Positions 34,303 to 44,035 of a DNA stretch of 62,168 bases are shown here, piece after piece. The position numbers and the translations under genes were made by a program. The DNA comes from an uncultured Treponema sp. (GTDB lineage: Bacteria > Spirochaetota > Spirochaetia > Treponematales > Treponemataceae): positions 1 through 62,168 of the forward strand of contig CAJPOF010000005.1 in assembly GCA_905372235.1 (NCBI GenBank). The letters run 5' to 3'. Numbering within the stretch: position 1 is the stretch's first letter; each line of letters begins with the position of its first letter. The notes under the pieces were generated by a model. It had not been told where the DNA came from. It did not search any database and saw only the letters and a list, made by a program, of their open reading frames with translations.

Positions 34303-36120
34303 ATGACGATTTCAATAAAACGCCTATTTATCATGGCATTTCTGGCATTCGTGCTGGTTTCGTGTGTGATTATTTCTATAATTTCCGCATTTTCCATAAC
34401 AAAGATAGGAACGGCAAGCGCAGTAAATCAAGCCAGCAGTGTCGTAGAAAAAGCTCTTGAGATACTTAACGGCGATGAGTTCGAACGCATCAGCAAGGAA
34501 ATGAATCCGAACGATGAAAAAGCAGAAAATATGCGTGCAGAACTTTTGAGACTGGCAAAATCAACCAGTTGTCAGTACCTTTATTCCATGATTCCAAAGA
34601 CCGACTCGGTATACACATATGTCATGGATGTTGAAGCTGGAATCAGAAACGAAGAACACTTCACGGAGATGGGAACAGAAGAGGACATCTCAAGGTGGGG
34701 GACGCCGCCCAAAAAGACGCTCCAAGACGGAAGCATAAACCATACAAAACTTGAACACCACAGCGAATGGGGCTGGCAGATAAGCGTTTACGGAGCTATA
34801 AAAAACTCTAAAGGCAAAATAATCGGTCTTATAGGCTGCGACTATAATGTAGACTACATAATACGAATGACAAAAAAGCAGGTTCTACTGATTTCTTTAA
34901 TGGGACTGATAAGCGTTATTCTTGGAGTCAGCACCGTATACATATTCTCCAATTTTCTTTTTGGCGCACTGGACAAAATCACAGATGCGATGGAAACGGT
35001 GAGCAAGGGAAACGCAGATCTTACGCAAAGAATCCCTGAACAAAAGAGCACAGAATTAAGTTCGCTCGCAAAAAGCTGCAACAACGTAATTGAAAGGCTT
35101 TCGTATCTTATAGGGGAACTTCAGAATCAATCGAACATACTAAAAGATTCCGGCGTTACTTTGAACAAAAGCATGGGAACTCACATACAGAACATCGGTT
35201 ACGCCACAAAAATGATAAGCGACATAGAAGACAAGATTGCTTCTCAGCAGGGAAAAATCACAAGCGTATCCGACAGTATAGTAGAATTCGAGTCCCAAAT
35301 TTCTCATCTGAACACAAAGATAATCTCCCAGTCGGACGCAATCGAGCAGGCGTCCTCGGCAGTAGAACAGATTTCAGCAAACATAAAACAGGTGAATAAA
35401 AACGTAACCCTCATTTCGACGGACTATTCTGTCCTTAACGAAAAATCAATCGAAGGAAATAAACTGCAACAAGACGTAAGCGAACGTATCGAGCAGATAG
35501 CAAAGCAGTCGGCGAACCTGAACGAAGCGAATATGGCAATATCGGGAATCGCAGAACAGACGAACCTTCTTGCGATGAACGCCGCAATCGAGGCTGCTCA
35601 TGCGGGCGAACTCGGAAAAGGATTCAGCGTTGTTGCGGATGAAATACGGGCTTTGGCGGAAACGGCAACAACCCAGTCTAATGCCATAAGCGAACTTTTG
35701 GACGGAATCGCCACAGCAATAAAAGGAATTGTCGAATCATCGCAAAAATCATCCAAGGCATTCGAGAATGTCGGTTCAAAAATCATAGAGATGGACGGCT
35801 TGATGAAAGAAATCCAACTTGGTATGGAAGAAGAGAACGCCGGAGTGAACGATATTCTTGAAACGGTAAAGACAATCGACGGAACTACAAGCGCCATAAC
35901 AGAAGCCTCCGAGACAATGAAAAAAGAGAGTGCGAACATCGCTTCTCAGATTTCTGAACTCAAAAAAACAGCCGACGACACGCACATGCAATCCGTAGAA
36001 GTTCTTGGCGACATGATGGAAATCAATGCGGGTGCCGTAGAAGCTTCCGAAGCCTCAACAAAGAACACGAATGCCGCAGACCAAATCATAGACATGATAA
36101 TCGGTTTCAAGATTCAGTAA
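34303..36120 (+). CDS. Methyl-accepting chemotaxis protein with periplasmic sensor
   Basis: A 605-residue chemoreceptor of classical layout: membrane helix (about 8-30), a periplasmic sensor of about 150 residues that may be Cache-like (SCQYLYSMIPKTDSVYTYVMD ... GLIGCDYNVD), a second helix (about 190-215), HAMP (LDKITDAMETVSKGNADLTQRI) and the cytoplasmic signalling domain with tip GIAEQTNLLAMNAAIEAAHAGELG. The ATG follows GGAGAAGAAA, so unlike the other chemoreceptor it has a leader. No docking pentapeptide at the C-terminus. It ends in a terminator shared with rarA. Confidence 0.92.
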   Translation: MTISIKRLFIMAFLAFVLVSCVIISIISAFSITKIGTASAVNQASSVVEKALEILNGDEFERISKEMNPNDEKAENMRAELLRLAKSTSCQYLYSMIPKTDSVYTYVMDVEAGIRNEEHFTEMGTEEDISRWGTPPKKTLQDGSINHTKLEHHSEWGWQISVYGAIKNSKGKIIGLIGCDYNVDYIIRMTKKQVLLISLMGLISVILGVSTVYIFSNFLFGALDKITDAMETVSKGNADLTQRIPEQKSTELSSLAKSCNNVIERLSYLIGELQNQSNILKDSGVTLNKSMGTHIQNIGYATKMISDIEDKIASQQGKITSVSDSIVEFESQISHLNTKIISQSDAIEQASSAVEQISANIKQVNKNVTLISTDYSVLNEKSIEGNKLQQDVSERIEQIAKQSANLNEANMAISGIAEQTNLLAMNAAIEAAHAGELGKGFSVVADEIRALAETATTQSNAISELLDGIATAIKGIVESSQKSSKAFENVGSKIIEMDGLMKEIQLGMEEENAGVNDILETVKTIDGTTSAITEASETMKKESANIASQISELKKTADDTHMQSVEVLGDMMEINAGAVEASEASTKNTNAADQIIDMIIGFKIQ

Positions 36121-36131
36121 ATCAGGAAAAT

Positions 36132-36168
36132 GGCGCAGAATGTAAAAAACGCATTTTGCGCCTATTTT
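36132..36168. terminator. Bidirectional terminator between the chemoreceptor and rarA
   Basis: GGCGCAGAATG (36132-36142) pairs with CATTTTGCGCC (36152-36162), one mismatch in eleven, followed by TATTTTTT for the plus strand. The right arm touches the rarA stop codon, so the T-run lies inside the last rarA codons. The loop's A-run serves as a U-run on the minus strand only weakly. Confidence 0.65.
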
Positions 36169-38804
36169 TTGCAGATTGTAAAATACGCCGTCTCGGATTG
36201 CCAGCTAAAAAGCATATTTCCTGCGGCATTTTGAAGAAGTGTGATTAGCCTTTTAAGTTCCAGCGTTCCCATCGCCTCCACAAGTTTGTACGCATAGGCG
36301 GAAGTCGATGTATCGAACCATTTTGAAATTTCGCTTTCCGTAAGCCTGCGCTTCTCGTTTTCTATCTTGGCGGCGGCATTCACTGTAAAGCCGACTTTCT
36401 CAAATTCCGTTCTGATTGAATCCATGTTCCAGTTGAAAAGGCTGTTTTCCTTGTCAGAAAAAAACTCGTCTTCCGCCTTTTCCATTTTTTTTATGGCTTC
36501 CATATACGGTTCAAGCGAAGCCGGAGTCAAAATTTGGTTCTTTATCAAAGATGAGATTCTCTGCCCGCTCGAAGGAATCCTTTGCGAAATCACTATTTTC
36601 CAGCCGTCCGCCAAGGGGCTTTCTCGGAATGCCGAGCCGTCACGCGCGGATGCTTTTTCATTTTCTTCGTCATATTTATCGTAATTGTCCGCATCGTACC
36701 GGACAGGCGCATCTTCGCCGTCACCGTCTGTTGCCATGAGTTTTGAAAGTTTTTCCGGCTCGATGATTAGCGAAAACGATTCCGCCATCGCTTTTATCGA
36801 AGTCAAACTCACAAACGGATCTCTGAAAAAAATCCTATCGAAAACTGCGCCGCCATATTGGAATTTCACAATCAAATTGTAGAATTCTTTTGGAGTCAAA
36901 AATCCATTCGTCTTTGTCTCGGGACGGAAAAGGAGAATCGGTTTATCAAGTTCGCCCAAAGTTCTGCCGTACTGCTTGAGAATTTCCATTCCTTTTTCAG
37001 AGCGGCATACTCCGCAAGTTACTCCTTCGGGACATTTTCGTACAACATCCCAAAGTAAAAGCCCGTCGTCCGCATTCCAAATTAGGCTTCTGTGATGACG
37101 TGCGAGAGCAGCCATGGAAACCATCGTATCCCGGATTCCCAAAAGAATTTCCGCCCTGTTCGAGTCAAGCCTTGTGCGCCACTGCCGGTCAGCCTTGTCC
37201 AAGGCGGATTCCCGACTTGAATCCTTAGGACTGAAAGTAAGATTTTCGATTTTCTTGTCAGAACTGCCCTTGAAATGCTCGGAAATCCACCACTGACTTA
37301 TAGGATTAATTGAAAGCTCGGACTTTTTCCGTTCCTGCTCTTTTCTAAACTCTGCGTTCGCATCGTCATTAAGACCGTCAAAATGTCCCTCAAAAAGCGA
37401 ATCCGCATTCCTAGAGCCTGTTGTTGCAGAATCAGCCGCCTTTGGACGTTCAAGAATAGCCGCTATCTGAAGTTCACGCCTGCTTAAAACTTCGTCACGG
37501 ATTTTGTTTTCGTAGCCTTGGGTGCTCGGCGTGTAGAAAACCCGCCCCATCAGCGCATCGGGAAGATACTGCTGCGCAACCCAATGATCTTTGTACGCAT
37601 GAGGATAAAGATATCCTTTTCCGTGACCGAATCCTTCCGAATCCCTGGAAGAATCTTTAAGATGATTCGGGACTTCGGCATCCTCTTTTTCCACGGATGC
37701 CAATGCGTCAAAGAACGCCATGGACGAATTCGACTTTGGCGCAGTCGAAAGATAAAGGGCCGCATGAGAAAGAAAATATCTTCCCTCTGGAAGCCCAACT
37801 CTATCAAATGCCGCCGCACAACTTTCAACAATTGAGATGGCGTTGGGGTCTGCAAGCCCCGTATCCTCGCAAGCTGAAATGAGCATTCGCCTGAATATGA
37901 AATGCGGATCTTCTCCGGCACGTATCATTCTTGCAAGCCAATACATTGCGGCATCAGGGTCCCGTCCCCTAAGACTTTTTATGAATGCGCTTATTATATC
38001 GTAGTGATAGTCTCCATCCCTGTCATAAAGCACGACTTTTTTCTGGATAGATTCCTCGGCGGTTTCTTTTGAGATATAGATTGTAGAACCTACCGCCGGA
38101 ACAGGAGGGTTTGCCTCTGGAGACCATTTTTCGGGAGTGGTTTCTATCGCAAGTTCAAGAGCATTCAAAAGAGAACGGGCATCTCCGTTCGCCGTATCGA
38201 TAAGATGCTCCAACGCCCCGTCCTCAAACTGAACTTTCCAACGGCCATAGCCACGTTCAGTATCGGCTATCGCCTGCCATGCCGCCTTTTCCAAATCCTC
38301 TTTCAAAAGAGGCTTCAGCTGAAAAACCCGTGAACGGCTGACCAAAGCCTTATTCACCTCAAAAAAAGGATTTTCGGTAGTCGCCCCAATCAGTATTATA
38401 GTTCCGTTTTCTACCCACGGAAGGAGGGCATCCTGCTGACTTTTATTCCACCGATGAACTTCATCGACAAAAAGAATTGTCCGGCGGGAATAAAGGTTGA
38501 AGTATTCTTCCGCCTGCTTTATCGAAGAACGGATGTCCTGCACACCTGTAAGAACGGCATTCAATGTTATGAAATTCGATTTTGTGTGGTTTGCGATGAC
38601 ACGAGCCAAAGTTGTCTTTCCGGAGCCGGGCGGTCCGTAGAAAATCACGGACGAAAGCTGATCCGCCGCTATCGCACGGCGCAAAAGCCTTCCTTTTCCG
38701 ACTATGTGATCCTGACCTATATATTCGTCAAGATTTCTGGGGCGCATTCTTGCAGCAAGCGGTTCTCTCTCCAAGTTAGACGAAAAAAGGTTCTCGTTAG
38801 CCAT
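36162..38804 (-). CDS. rarA: RarA/MgsA replication-recombination ATPase fused to a large C-terminal domain
   Basis: An 880-residue protein. Residues 1-435 are a complete RarA: Walker A GPPGSGKTT, DEVHRWNKSQQDALLPW, sensor 1 GATTENP, and the tetramerisation region. RarA acts at stalled replication forks. The C-terminal half (about 500-880) is a second domain with methyltransferase-like features (LIWNADDGLLLWDVVRKCPEGVTCGVC ... FDRIFFRDPF), matching the known RarA/unknown-domain fusion class. Usual RarA is about 440 residues. An acidic insert (about 695-725) separates two parts of the extension. It starts six bases after the dnaJ stop with no ribosome site, so it is coupled to dnaJ. Confidence 0.85.
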   Translation of the reverse strand: MANENLFSSNLEREPLAARMRPRNLDEYIGQDHIVGKGRLLRRAIAADQLSSVIFYGPPGSGKTTLARVIANHTKSNFITLNAVLTGVQDIRSSIKQAEEYFNLYSRRTILFVDEVHRWNKSQQDALLPWVENGTIILIGATTENPFFEVNKALVSRSRVFQLKPLLKEDLEKAAWQAIADTERGYGRWKVQFEDGALEHLIDTANGDARSLLNALELAIETTPEKWSPEANPPVPAVGSTIYISKETAEESIQKKVVLYDRDGDYHYDIISAFIKSLRGRDPDAAMYWLARMIRAGEDPHFIFRRMLISACEDTGLADPNAISIVESCAAAFDRVGLPEGRYFLSHAALYLSTAPKSNSSMAFFDALASVEKEDAEVPNHLKDSSRDSEGFGHGKGYLYPHAYKDHWVAQQYLPDALMGRVFYTPSTQGYENKIRDEVLSRRELQIAAILERPKAADSATTGSRNADSLFEGHFDGLNDDANAEFRKEQERKKSELSINPISQWWISEHFKGSSDKKIENLTFSPKDSSRESALDKADRQWRTRLDSNRAEILLGIRDTMVSMAALARHHRSLIWNADDGLLLWDVVRKCPEGVTCGVCRSEKGMEILKQYGRTLGELDKPILLFRPETKTNGFLTPKEFYNLIVKFQYGGAVFDRIFFRDPFVSLTSIKAMAESFSLIIEPEKLSKLMATDGDGEDAPVRYDADNYDKYDEENEKASARDGSAFRESPLADGWKIVISQRIPSSGQRISSLIKNQILTPASLEPYMEAIKKMEKAEDEFFSDKENSLFNWNMDSIRTEFEKVGFTVNAAAKIENEKRRLTESEISKWFDTSTSAYAYKLVEAMGTLELKRLITLLQNAAGNMLFSWQSETAYFTICKK

Positions 38805-38809
38805 CGGCG

Positions 38810-39949
38810 TTACATGTTAAGGTTATCAATCTTGATTAGCAAAGGCTTGTCGCTAGGTTTTTCCAAATCCCTGTATTGCTGAAGAAGTTCTTTTTCTTTT
38901 TGGGAAATTTTCGAAGGAGTCTGAACCACAATCTTGACATAAAGATCACCAGCGTGGTCTGCATTGGCAGTGTACGGAACTCCCTTTCCACGGATTTTCA
39001 GAAGTTTTCCAGACACAGTTCCTTGCGGAACGGCAAATGAAATGGATTTTCCGTCCAAAGATTGAAAAGAAATTTCCGCTCCCAAAATCGCCTGCGTAAA
39101 TGAAATCGGAAGGGCACAGTACAAATCTTGTCCGTCCCGTTCAAAATACTGATGAGGCTCAACATGGATAACGACCATGAGATCTCCGCTTGGTCCTCCG
39201 TTCTCTCCGGCATCGCCTTGGTGCGGAATCGTAATCCGTTTTCCGTTATCCACACCACAAGGAATTTTCAGCGTCATCTGAGTGACTTTTTCCACGCTTC
39301 CATTTCCTCCGCAGACTTTGCAAGGCTTTTCCGCCTTCATTCCCGTGCCTCGGCAATCCTGACAAGGCTGCTGAACTGCAAAAAATCCGGCGCTGCGCCT
39401 TACCTGCCCCACACCATTACATGTTGTACAAGTCTTCTTTGAAGATCCCGGAGCGCAGCCGCTTCCCTTACATTCCGTGCAGGACTCCGTGTGCTTATAT
39501 CTGATTTCGGTTTTTGTGCCGTATACCGCTTCCTTGAAAGTAAGACGCAAATCATAGCGAAGGCTTGCGCCCGCCGTAGGACCGCCTTTTTTTCTGGACG
39601 AGGAACGAGAGCCTCCACCAAAAAAATTGTCGAATATGTCGCCAAAACCGCCGCCCATAGAGCCGAACAAATCACTGAAATCCTGATAGGCATGGCTGTA
39701 CTGCGCTCCGCCGCCCATCTGCTCGTCAACTCCAGCAAAGCCGTACTGATCATAAAGCGGACGCCTTTTGTCGTCGGAAAGGACATCATAAGCTTCCGTG
39801 GCTTCACGAAATTTTCCTTCCGCTTCCTTGTCACCGGGATTTCTGTCAGGATGATATTTTATCGCAAGTTTTCTGTATGCCTTTTTAATTTCATCGATGG
39901 AGGCTCCCTTTTCAACGCCCAACACTTCATAATAATCACGCTTTGCCAT
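38810..39949 (-). CDS. dnaJ: Chaperone DnaJ (Hsp40)
   Basis: A 379-residue type I J-protein. The J domain has the HPD motif in KYHPDRNPGDKE (about residue 32), then a Gly/Phe region (MGGGFGDIFDNFFGGG), a zinc domain with four CxxCxGxG repeats (CTECKGSG, CTTCNGVG, CQDCRGTG, CKVCGGNG) and the C-terminal substrate domains. It stimulates DnaK ATPase and delivers clients. GAAGGAAA precedes the ATG. It lies 188 bp downstream of dnaK on the same strand, across a strongly structured spacer. Confidence 0.97.
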   Translation of the reverse strand: MAKRDYYEVLGVEKGASIDEIKKAYRKLAIKYHPDRNPGDKEAEGKFREATEAYDVLSDDKRRPLYDQYGFAGVDEQMGGGAQYSHAYQDFSDLFGSMGGGFGDIFDNFFGGGSRSSSRKKGGPTAGASLRYDLRLTFKEAVYGTKTEIRYKHTESCTECKGSGCAPGSSKKTCTTCNGVGQVRRSAGFFAVQQPCQDCRGTGMKAEKPCKVCGGNGSVEKVTQMTLKIPCGVDNGKRITIPHQGDAGENGGPSGDLMVVIHVEPHQYFERDGQDLYCALPISFTQAILGAEISFQSLDGKSISFAVPQGTVSGKLLKIRGKGVPYTANADHAGDLYVKIVVQTPSKISQKEKELLQQYRDLEKPSDKPLLIKIDNLNM

Positions 39950-39991
39950 TTTATTTTTCCTTCAAAAATATAACATTCCATAAACAAAAAC

Positions 39992-40082
39992 TGCAAGGAC
40001 TTAGGGATTTTCGGCTGAACAAAACCTCTCGGTTTTCACCGAAAAAGTTCTTCACACCTAAAAATCGCCTTCAGCCCTTGCA
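39992..40082 (-). ncRNA. Structured intercistronic segment between dnaK and dnaJ
   Basis: TGCAAGGACT (39992-40001) can pair with AGCCCTTGCA (40073-40082) over nine of ten positions. Inside it, GGCTGAA (40013-40019) pairs perfectly with TTCAGCC (40070-40076) as an alternative, and TCGGT-TTTC-ACCGA (40029-40042) gives, on the minus strand, a hairpin with a GAAA tetraloop. No T-run follows that would make a simple terminator. It may be an mRNA processing or stability element that sets the DnaK:DnaJ ratio; function is inference. Confidence 0.4.
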
Positions 40083-40137
40083 TTTTTCAATTCAGGCGAA
40101 GCAAAAGTTCTTTCTAAAACCGGAACTTCCGCAACGC

Positions 40138-42090
40138 TTATTTATCATCGTGAACTTCGTATTCCACGTCGTCGGCAGAACCTTTGTCAAACTTGGAGTC
40201 GTTTTTCGCCTCTCCTTCCGAAGAAGATGCGCCATCCTGACTTCCAGCACCGTCCGTGCCGCCTGATGCAGACGCACCCTGTTGTTTGTACATTTCTTCC
40301 GCCATCTTGTAGGAAGCCTGCTTCAGAGCCTCGATTTTTTCCTTGATTTCTGAGGTCGAACCGCTCTCCATTGCCTTTTTGAGTTCAGCAGTGGCATCGT
40401 TTATCTTCTGCTTGTCGACATCAGAAATTTTATCGCCAATCTCCTTCAAGGTCTTTTCGGTCTGATACACAAGAGAGTCAGCCTCATTTTTAGCATCCAC
40501 GGATTCACGTTTTTCCTTGTCGGCGGCGGCATTAGCCTCGGCATCCTTCACCATCTTTTCGATTTCAGCCTCGCTCAAGCCCGAAGACGAAGTAATCTGA
40601 ATGTGCTGCTCCTTGCCGGTTCCCATATCCTTTGCGGAAACATGCACGATTCCGTTTGCATCGATATCAAAGGTTACCTCAATCTGAGGAACGCCTCTTG
40701 GAGCCGCAGGAATTCCGACCAAATCGAAATTACCCAACGTCCTGTTCTGGGCAGCCATTTCCCGCTCCCCCTGAAGAACATGAATAGAAACCGCGGTCTG
40801 ACCATCTGCAGCCGTAGAGAAAATCTGGCTCTTCTTTGTCGGAATCGTGGTGTTTCTGGCGATGAGTTTGGTCATTACGCCGCCCATAGTTTCGATTCCG
40901 AGAGAAAGAGGCGTAACGTCAAGCAGCAAGATGTCCTTGACATCGCCCTTGAGAACTCCGCCCTGAACAGCCGCACCGATTGCAACAGCCTCATCAGGAT
41001 TCACAGAACGGCTTCCTTCCTTGCCGAAAATCTGCTTTACGACTTCCTGAACTTTCGGCATTCGAGAAGAACCTCCGACAAGGAGAATCTCATCTATTTT
41101 GTCCGCAGAAAGATCCGCATCTTTCAAAGCCTTGCGGCAAGGCTCTTTCGTGCGCTCAAGAAGGTCTTCCGTCATTTTTTCGAACTGGGCGCGGGTCAAA
41201 GATTTCTGCAAATGCTTCGGACCTGTTGCGTCAGCCGTTATGAACGGAAGATTTATGTCGGTGGAAGTCTGCGATGAAAGCTGAATTTTTGCGTTCTCTG
41301 CGGCTTCCCTAAGACGCTGCATCGCCATCGCATCTGCTGAAAGATCGATTCCAGAATCGTTCTTGAATTCCTTTATAAGCCAGTTGATTATCGCACGATC
41401 CCAGTCGTCTCCGCCAAGGTGAGTGTCTCCGTTCGTTGACTTTACCTCAAAAACACCGTCGGCAAGTTCAAGAATGGAAATATCGAAAGTTCCGCCACCA
41501 AGGTCGTAAACGGCAATCGTCTTCTCGTCCTTCTGATCCTGCTTGAATCCGAACGCAAGGGAAGCGGCTGTAGGCTCGTTGATGATTCTTTTTACATCAA
41601 GACCGGCGATTTTTCCGGCATCTTTTGTCGCCTGCCTTTGGGCATCGTTGAAATATGCAGGAACTGTGATTACAGCTTCGGTTACGGTCTCGCCAAGGTA
41701 GTCTTCAGCTGTCTTTTTCATCTTCTGAAGAATGAAGGCTGAAATTTCCTGCGGGCTGTACTGTTTTTTCTCTCCGTTCTGATCAATTTCAATGCGGCAA
41801 TCCGCGCCGTTATCGATTACCTTGTACGGAAGTTTTGTCGCCTCGCCCTGAAGTTCCCCGAACCTGTGGCCTATAAGACGCTTTACAGAATAAACAGTGT
41901 TCTTAGGGTTTGTCACCATCTGATTTTTTGCAGGCTGACCGACAACTCTGTCGCCTTTAGCCGTAAATCCGACGATTGAAGGAGTGGTTCTTCCTCCCTC
42001 TGAGTTCTGAATGACTACAGGCTCACCGTTTTCCATTACGGCTACGCAGGAATTAGTTGTTCCCAAGTCGATTCCAATGATTTTAGACAT
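40138..42090 (-). CDS. dnaK: Chaperone DnaK (Hsp70)
   Basis: A 650-residue ATP-driven folding chaperone. The N-terminal ATPase begins IIGIDLGTTNSC, with VYDLGGGTFDIS and the phosphate loop, followed by substrate-binding and helical lid domains and a Gly/Ser/Ala-rich tail ending in DDVEYEVHDDK. I start it at the ATG at 42090, nine bases after GGGAG; an ATG at 42105 inside that region would add five residues. Order on the strand is grpE, dnaK, dnaJ, rarA. No CIRCE inverted repeat is found upstream, so HrcA control is not supported by this window. Confidence 0.97.
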   Translation of the reverse strand: MSKIIGIDLGTTNSCVAVMENGEPVVIQNSEGGRTTPSIVGFTAKGDRVVGQPAKNQMVTNPKNTVYSVKRLIGHRFGELQGEATKLPYKVIDNGADCRIEIDQNGEKKQYSPQEISAFILQKMKKTAEDYLGETVTEAVITVPAYFNDAQRQATKDAGKIAGLDVKRIINEPTAASLAFGFKQDQKDEKTIAVYDLGGGTFDISILELADGVFEVKSTNGDTHLGGDDWDRAIINWLIKEFKNDSGIDLSADAMAMQRLREAAENAKIQLSSQTSTDINLPFITADATGPKHLQKSLTRAQFEKMTEDLLERTKEPCRKALKDADLSADKIDEILLVGGSSRMPKVQEVVKQIFGKEGSRSVNPDEAVAIGAAVQGGVLKGDVKDILLLDVTPLSLGIETMGGVMTKLIARNTTIPTKKSQIFSTAADGQTAVSIHVLQGEREMAAQNRTLGNFDLVGIPAAPRGVPQIEVTFDIDANGIVHVSAKDMGTGKEQHIQITSSSGLSEAEIEKMVKDAEANAAADKEKRESVDAKNEADSLVYQTEKTLKEIGDKISDVDKQKINDATAELKKAMESGSTSEIKEKIEALKQASYKMAEEMYKQQGASASGGTDGAGSQDGASSSEGEAKNDSKFDKGSADDVEYEVHDDK

Positions 42091-42354
42091 ATTATATGCT
42101 CCCATAAAAAACCGACGACCGTTTACGGAAGCCGGCTCTGCAAATGTCCCCGAATAAAGTCGGAAGACGCAAGTTTATAATCAAGTTTGCAACGCAAACC
42201 TGGGCATAGAAAAAACATAATTTTCACCAGTCATTTTTACGCCCATAAAATATTACCTGTTCAAGTTGCGTTTTGTCGCAATTTTTACACTTTCTACAAT
42301 AAATAACGTTCATAATCCGCAAGGCGAATCCATGACGTAACTTCAAACCGAATC

Positions 42355-42954
42355 CTACTCAGATTTGGGAACGCTCACCATCACTTTGGCGTGCCGGATG
42401 ATCCTTGAGTTCAACTTGTAGCCTTTAAGGTAGACCTGCTTTAGAGTCTCCTTTTTAACCTTGTCTTCCTCTACCCTGCCAATCGCCTCATGCTCATCAG
42501 GATTGAATTCATCCCCCTCCTTTCCGAAAGACTTCAAGCCGTAGCGTTCCTCAAGCATTTTAACAAGATTTTTGTTTATCATCTTGATTCCATCGACCAT
42601 CGACTTTACGTCCTTGGCATCCTTTGCGGCATCCAAAGTCCGGTCAAAGTTGTCAAGACTTTCAAGAAGGTCTCCCAAAAGCGAAGCGTTTGCGTATGAA
42701 ACGGCATCGTCTTTTTGCTGTATCATTCGCTTTCGCCAGTTATCGTTTTCAGCCGCCTTGTACAAAGCCGCCTTCTTCAAGTCTTCGATTTCTTTTTCCA
42801 AAACTGCGATCTTTTCTTCCGGAGAAACATCATTTTTTTTCTCTTCTTCAACCGCCGAAGTTCCAAAATCAGATTCTTCACCGGAAGTTTCTTCGATTTT
42901 CTCTTCCAAATTCTCTTCTTGATTATCCGCCTTTTTGTTTTTCTCTTCAGCCAT
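42355..42954 (-). CDS. grpE: Nucleotide exchange factor GrpE
   Basis: Releases ADP from DnaK. The 199-residue protein has an acidic, low-complexity N-terminus (about 1-50), a long dimerising coiled coil (EKIAVLEKEIEDLKKAALYKAAENDNWRKRM), and a C-terminal beta domain (EHEAIGRVEEDKVKKETL ... GYKLNSRIIRHAKVMVS) that binds DnaK. The ATG at 42954 is nine bases after AGGA; an ATG two codons upstream (42960) is closer than usual. A 264-bp spacer to dnaK holds short direct repeats of AAACTTG and no gene. Confidence 0.93.
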   Translation of the reverse strand: MAEEKNKKADNQEENLEEKIEETSGEESDFGTSAVEEEKKNDVSPEEKIAVLEKEIEDLKKAALYKAAENDNWRKRMIQQKDDAVSYANASLLGDLLESLDNFDRTLDAAKDAKDVKSMVDGIKMINKNLVKMLEERYGLKSFGKEGDEFNPDEHEAIGRVEEDKVKKETLKQVYLKGYKLNSRIIRHAKVMVSVPKSE

Positions 42955-43078
42955 CAACATATATCCTTAATACTATCGTATCTCTTATTGACTTTAAATT
43001 AATGATTTATTGTATGGAACGTCAACTAAAAAGTTTACAATTTTCATTTTTTAGGAACAGAAAATCCAAGCCGACAAA

Positions 43079-44035
43079 CTAAAATCCGCTTTCACAGTCC
43101 ACGCAGATTCTTTCTTTTGAGACAGGATGGATGAACTCAAGGATTTTAGAATGCAGCATGATTCTTGAAAAATCCTTTCCGCCGTAAAGGCTGTCGCCCA
43201 AAATCGGAAGATTCATTTCACTCAAATGAACCCGTATCTGATGTGTCCTACCCGTAAAAAGTTCAGCCTGAACCAAAGCACATTCTACGCCGCCGACATT
43301 TTTTTGCTCAAGGATTTTAAAATCCGTTCTGGAATAAACGCCCCCTTGTTCTTTTGGAAGAGTTCCCCATTTTGCCGCGGCACTGCTTTTCGATATGCGA
43401 CCGATGAATTTTTCTACCGAAAAAATCTTACCGACAGAATATTTATCGCTCCGCACCTCCGCAGCCGGAATCACGCACAAAGCAAGATAGATTTTCCTTA
43501 TAGAACGATTTTCAAACATCGCCTGAATGTCTTTGTTCACGCATCTTTGTTTTGAAAAAAGAATCGCGCCGCTGGTTTCCCTATCAAGGCGATGCATAAT
43601 TCCGACATAGGGCGGATTTTTTAAGTCGGGATTTTTCTTCCAAAGATAACGAACGAGCGCATCGTGCAAACTGTCCCGCTTTTCGCTTCCGACAATTGTC
43701 TTTTCCGTGGGGAAAAGGGCAGGTTTATTGACAGCGATGATATATTCGTCCTCAAAAAGCACATCGCCGCAAGAAACATCGTATTTTATGTCGCAAGGCT
43801 TTTTTTCGTAGAAGAATTTTTCCTCATCAAAATCGACCGTAATTCTGGAACGCCTCCTAAGTTCAAATGAAGGGCGAAGAATTTTCCTTCCGTTTACTAA
43901 AACCGAACCGGAAACAATCAATCTTCGGATTTTAGAATTGGAAGGAACGCCAAAGTCCATCAGTTCTGAAGACAGACTTGACCGCAAAAACGCATTCAAC
44001 GAAACGGTCTTTGAACTGAAAAACTCATATCTCAT
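43079..44035 (-). CDS. RluA-family pseudouridine synthase with S4 domain
   Basis: A 318-residue enzyme with an N-terminal S4 RNA-binding domain (about 15-75: SSNSKIRRLIVSGSVLVNGRKIL-like) and a catalytic domain with MHRLDRETSGAILFSK (catalytic Asp) and GRTHQIRVHLSEMNLPILGDSLYG. The layout is that of RluC/RluD, which modify 23S rRNA, but the exact target is not readable. It differs from the S4-less family member at 8.2-8.9 kb. The start overlaps the stop of the upstream MATE gene by eleven bases, implying coupling. Confidence 0.87.
   Translation of the reverse strand: MRYEFFSSKTVSLNAFLRSSLSSELMDFGVPSNSKIRRLIVSGSVLVNGRKILRPSFELRRRSRITVDFDEEKFFYEKKPCDIKYDVSCGDVLFEDEYIIAVNKPALFPTEKTIVGSEKRDSLHDALVRYLWKKNPDLKNPPYVGIMHRLDRETSGAILFSKQRCVNKDIQAMFENRSIRKIYLALCVIPAAEVRSDKYSVGKIFSVEKFIGRISKSSAAAKWGTLPKEQGGVYSRTDFKILEQKNVGGVECALVQAELFTGRTHQIRVHLSEMNLPILGDSLYGGKDFSRIMLHSKILEFIHPVSKERICVDCESGF

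Noticed and set aside
40603..41277. 224-residue open frame opposite dnaK
   Set aside because: Shadow of the conserved dnaK sequence; antisense-to-dnaK frames are a classical annotation artefact.
42091..43078. CIRCE (HrcA) operator near grpE or dnaK
   Set aside because: No TTAGCACTC/GAGTGCTAA inverted repeat or near match found in either upstream region.
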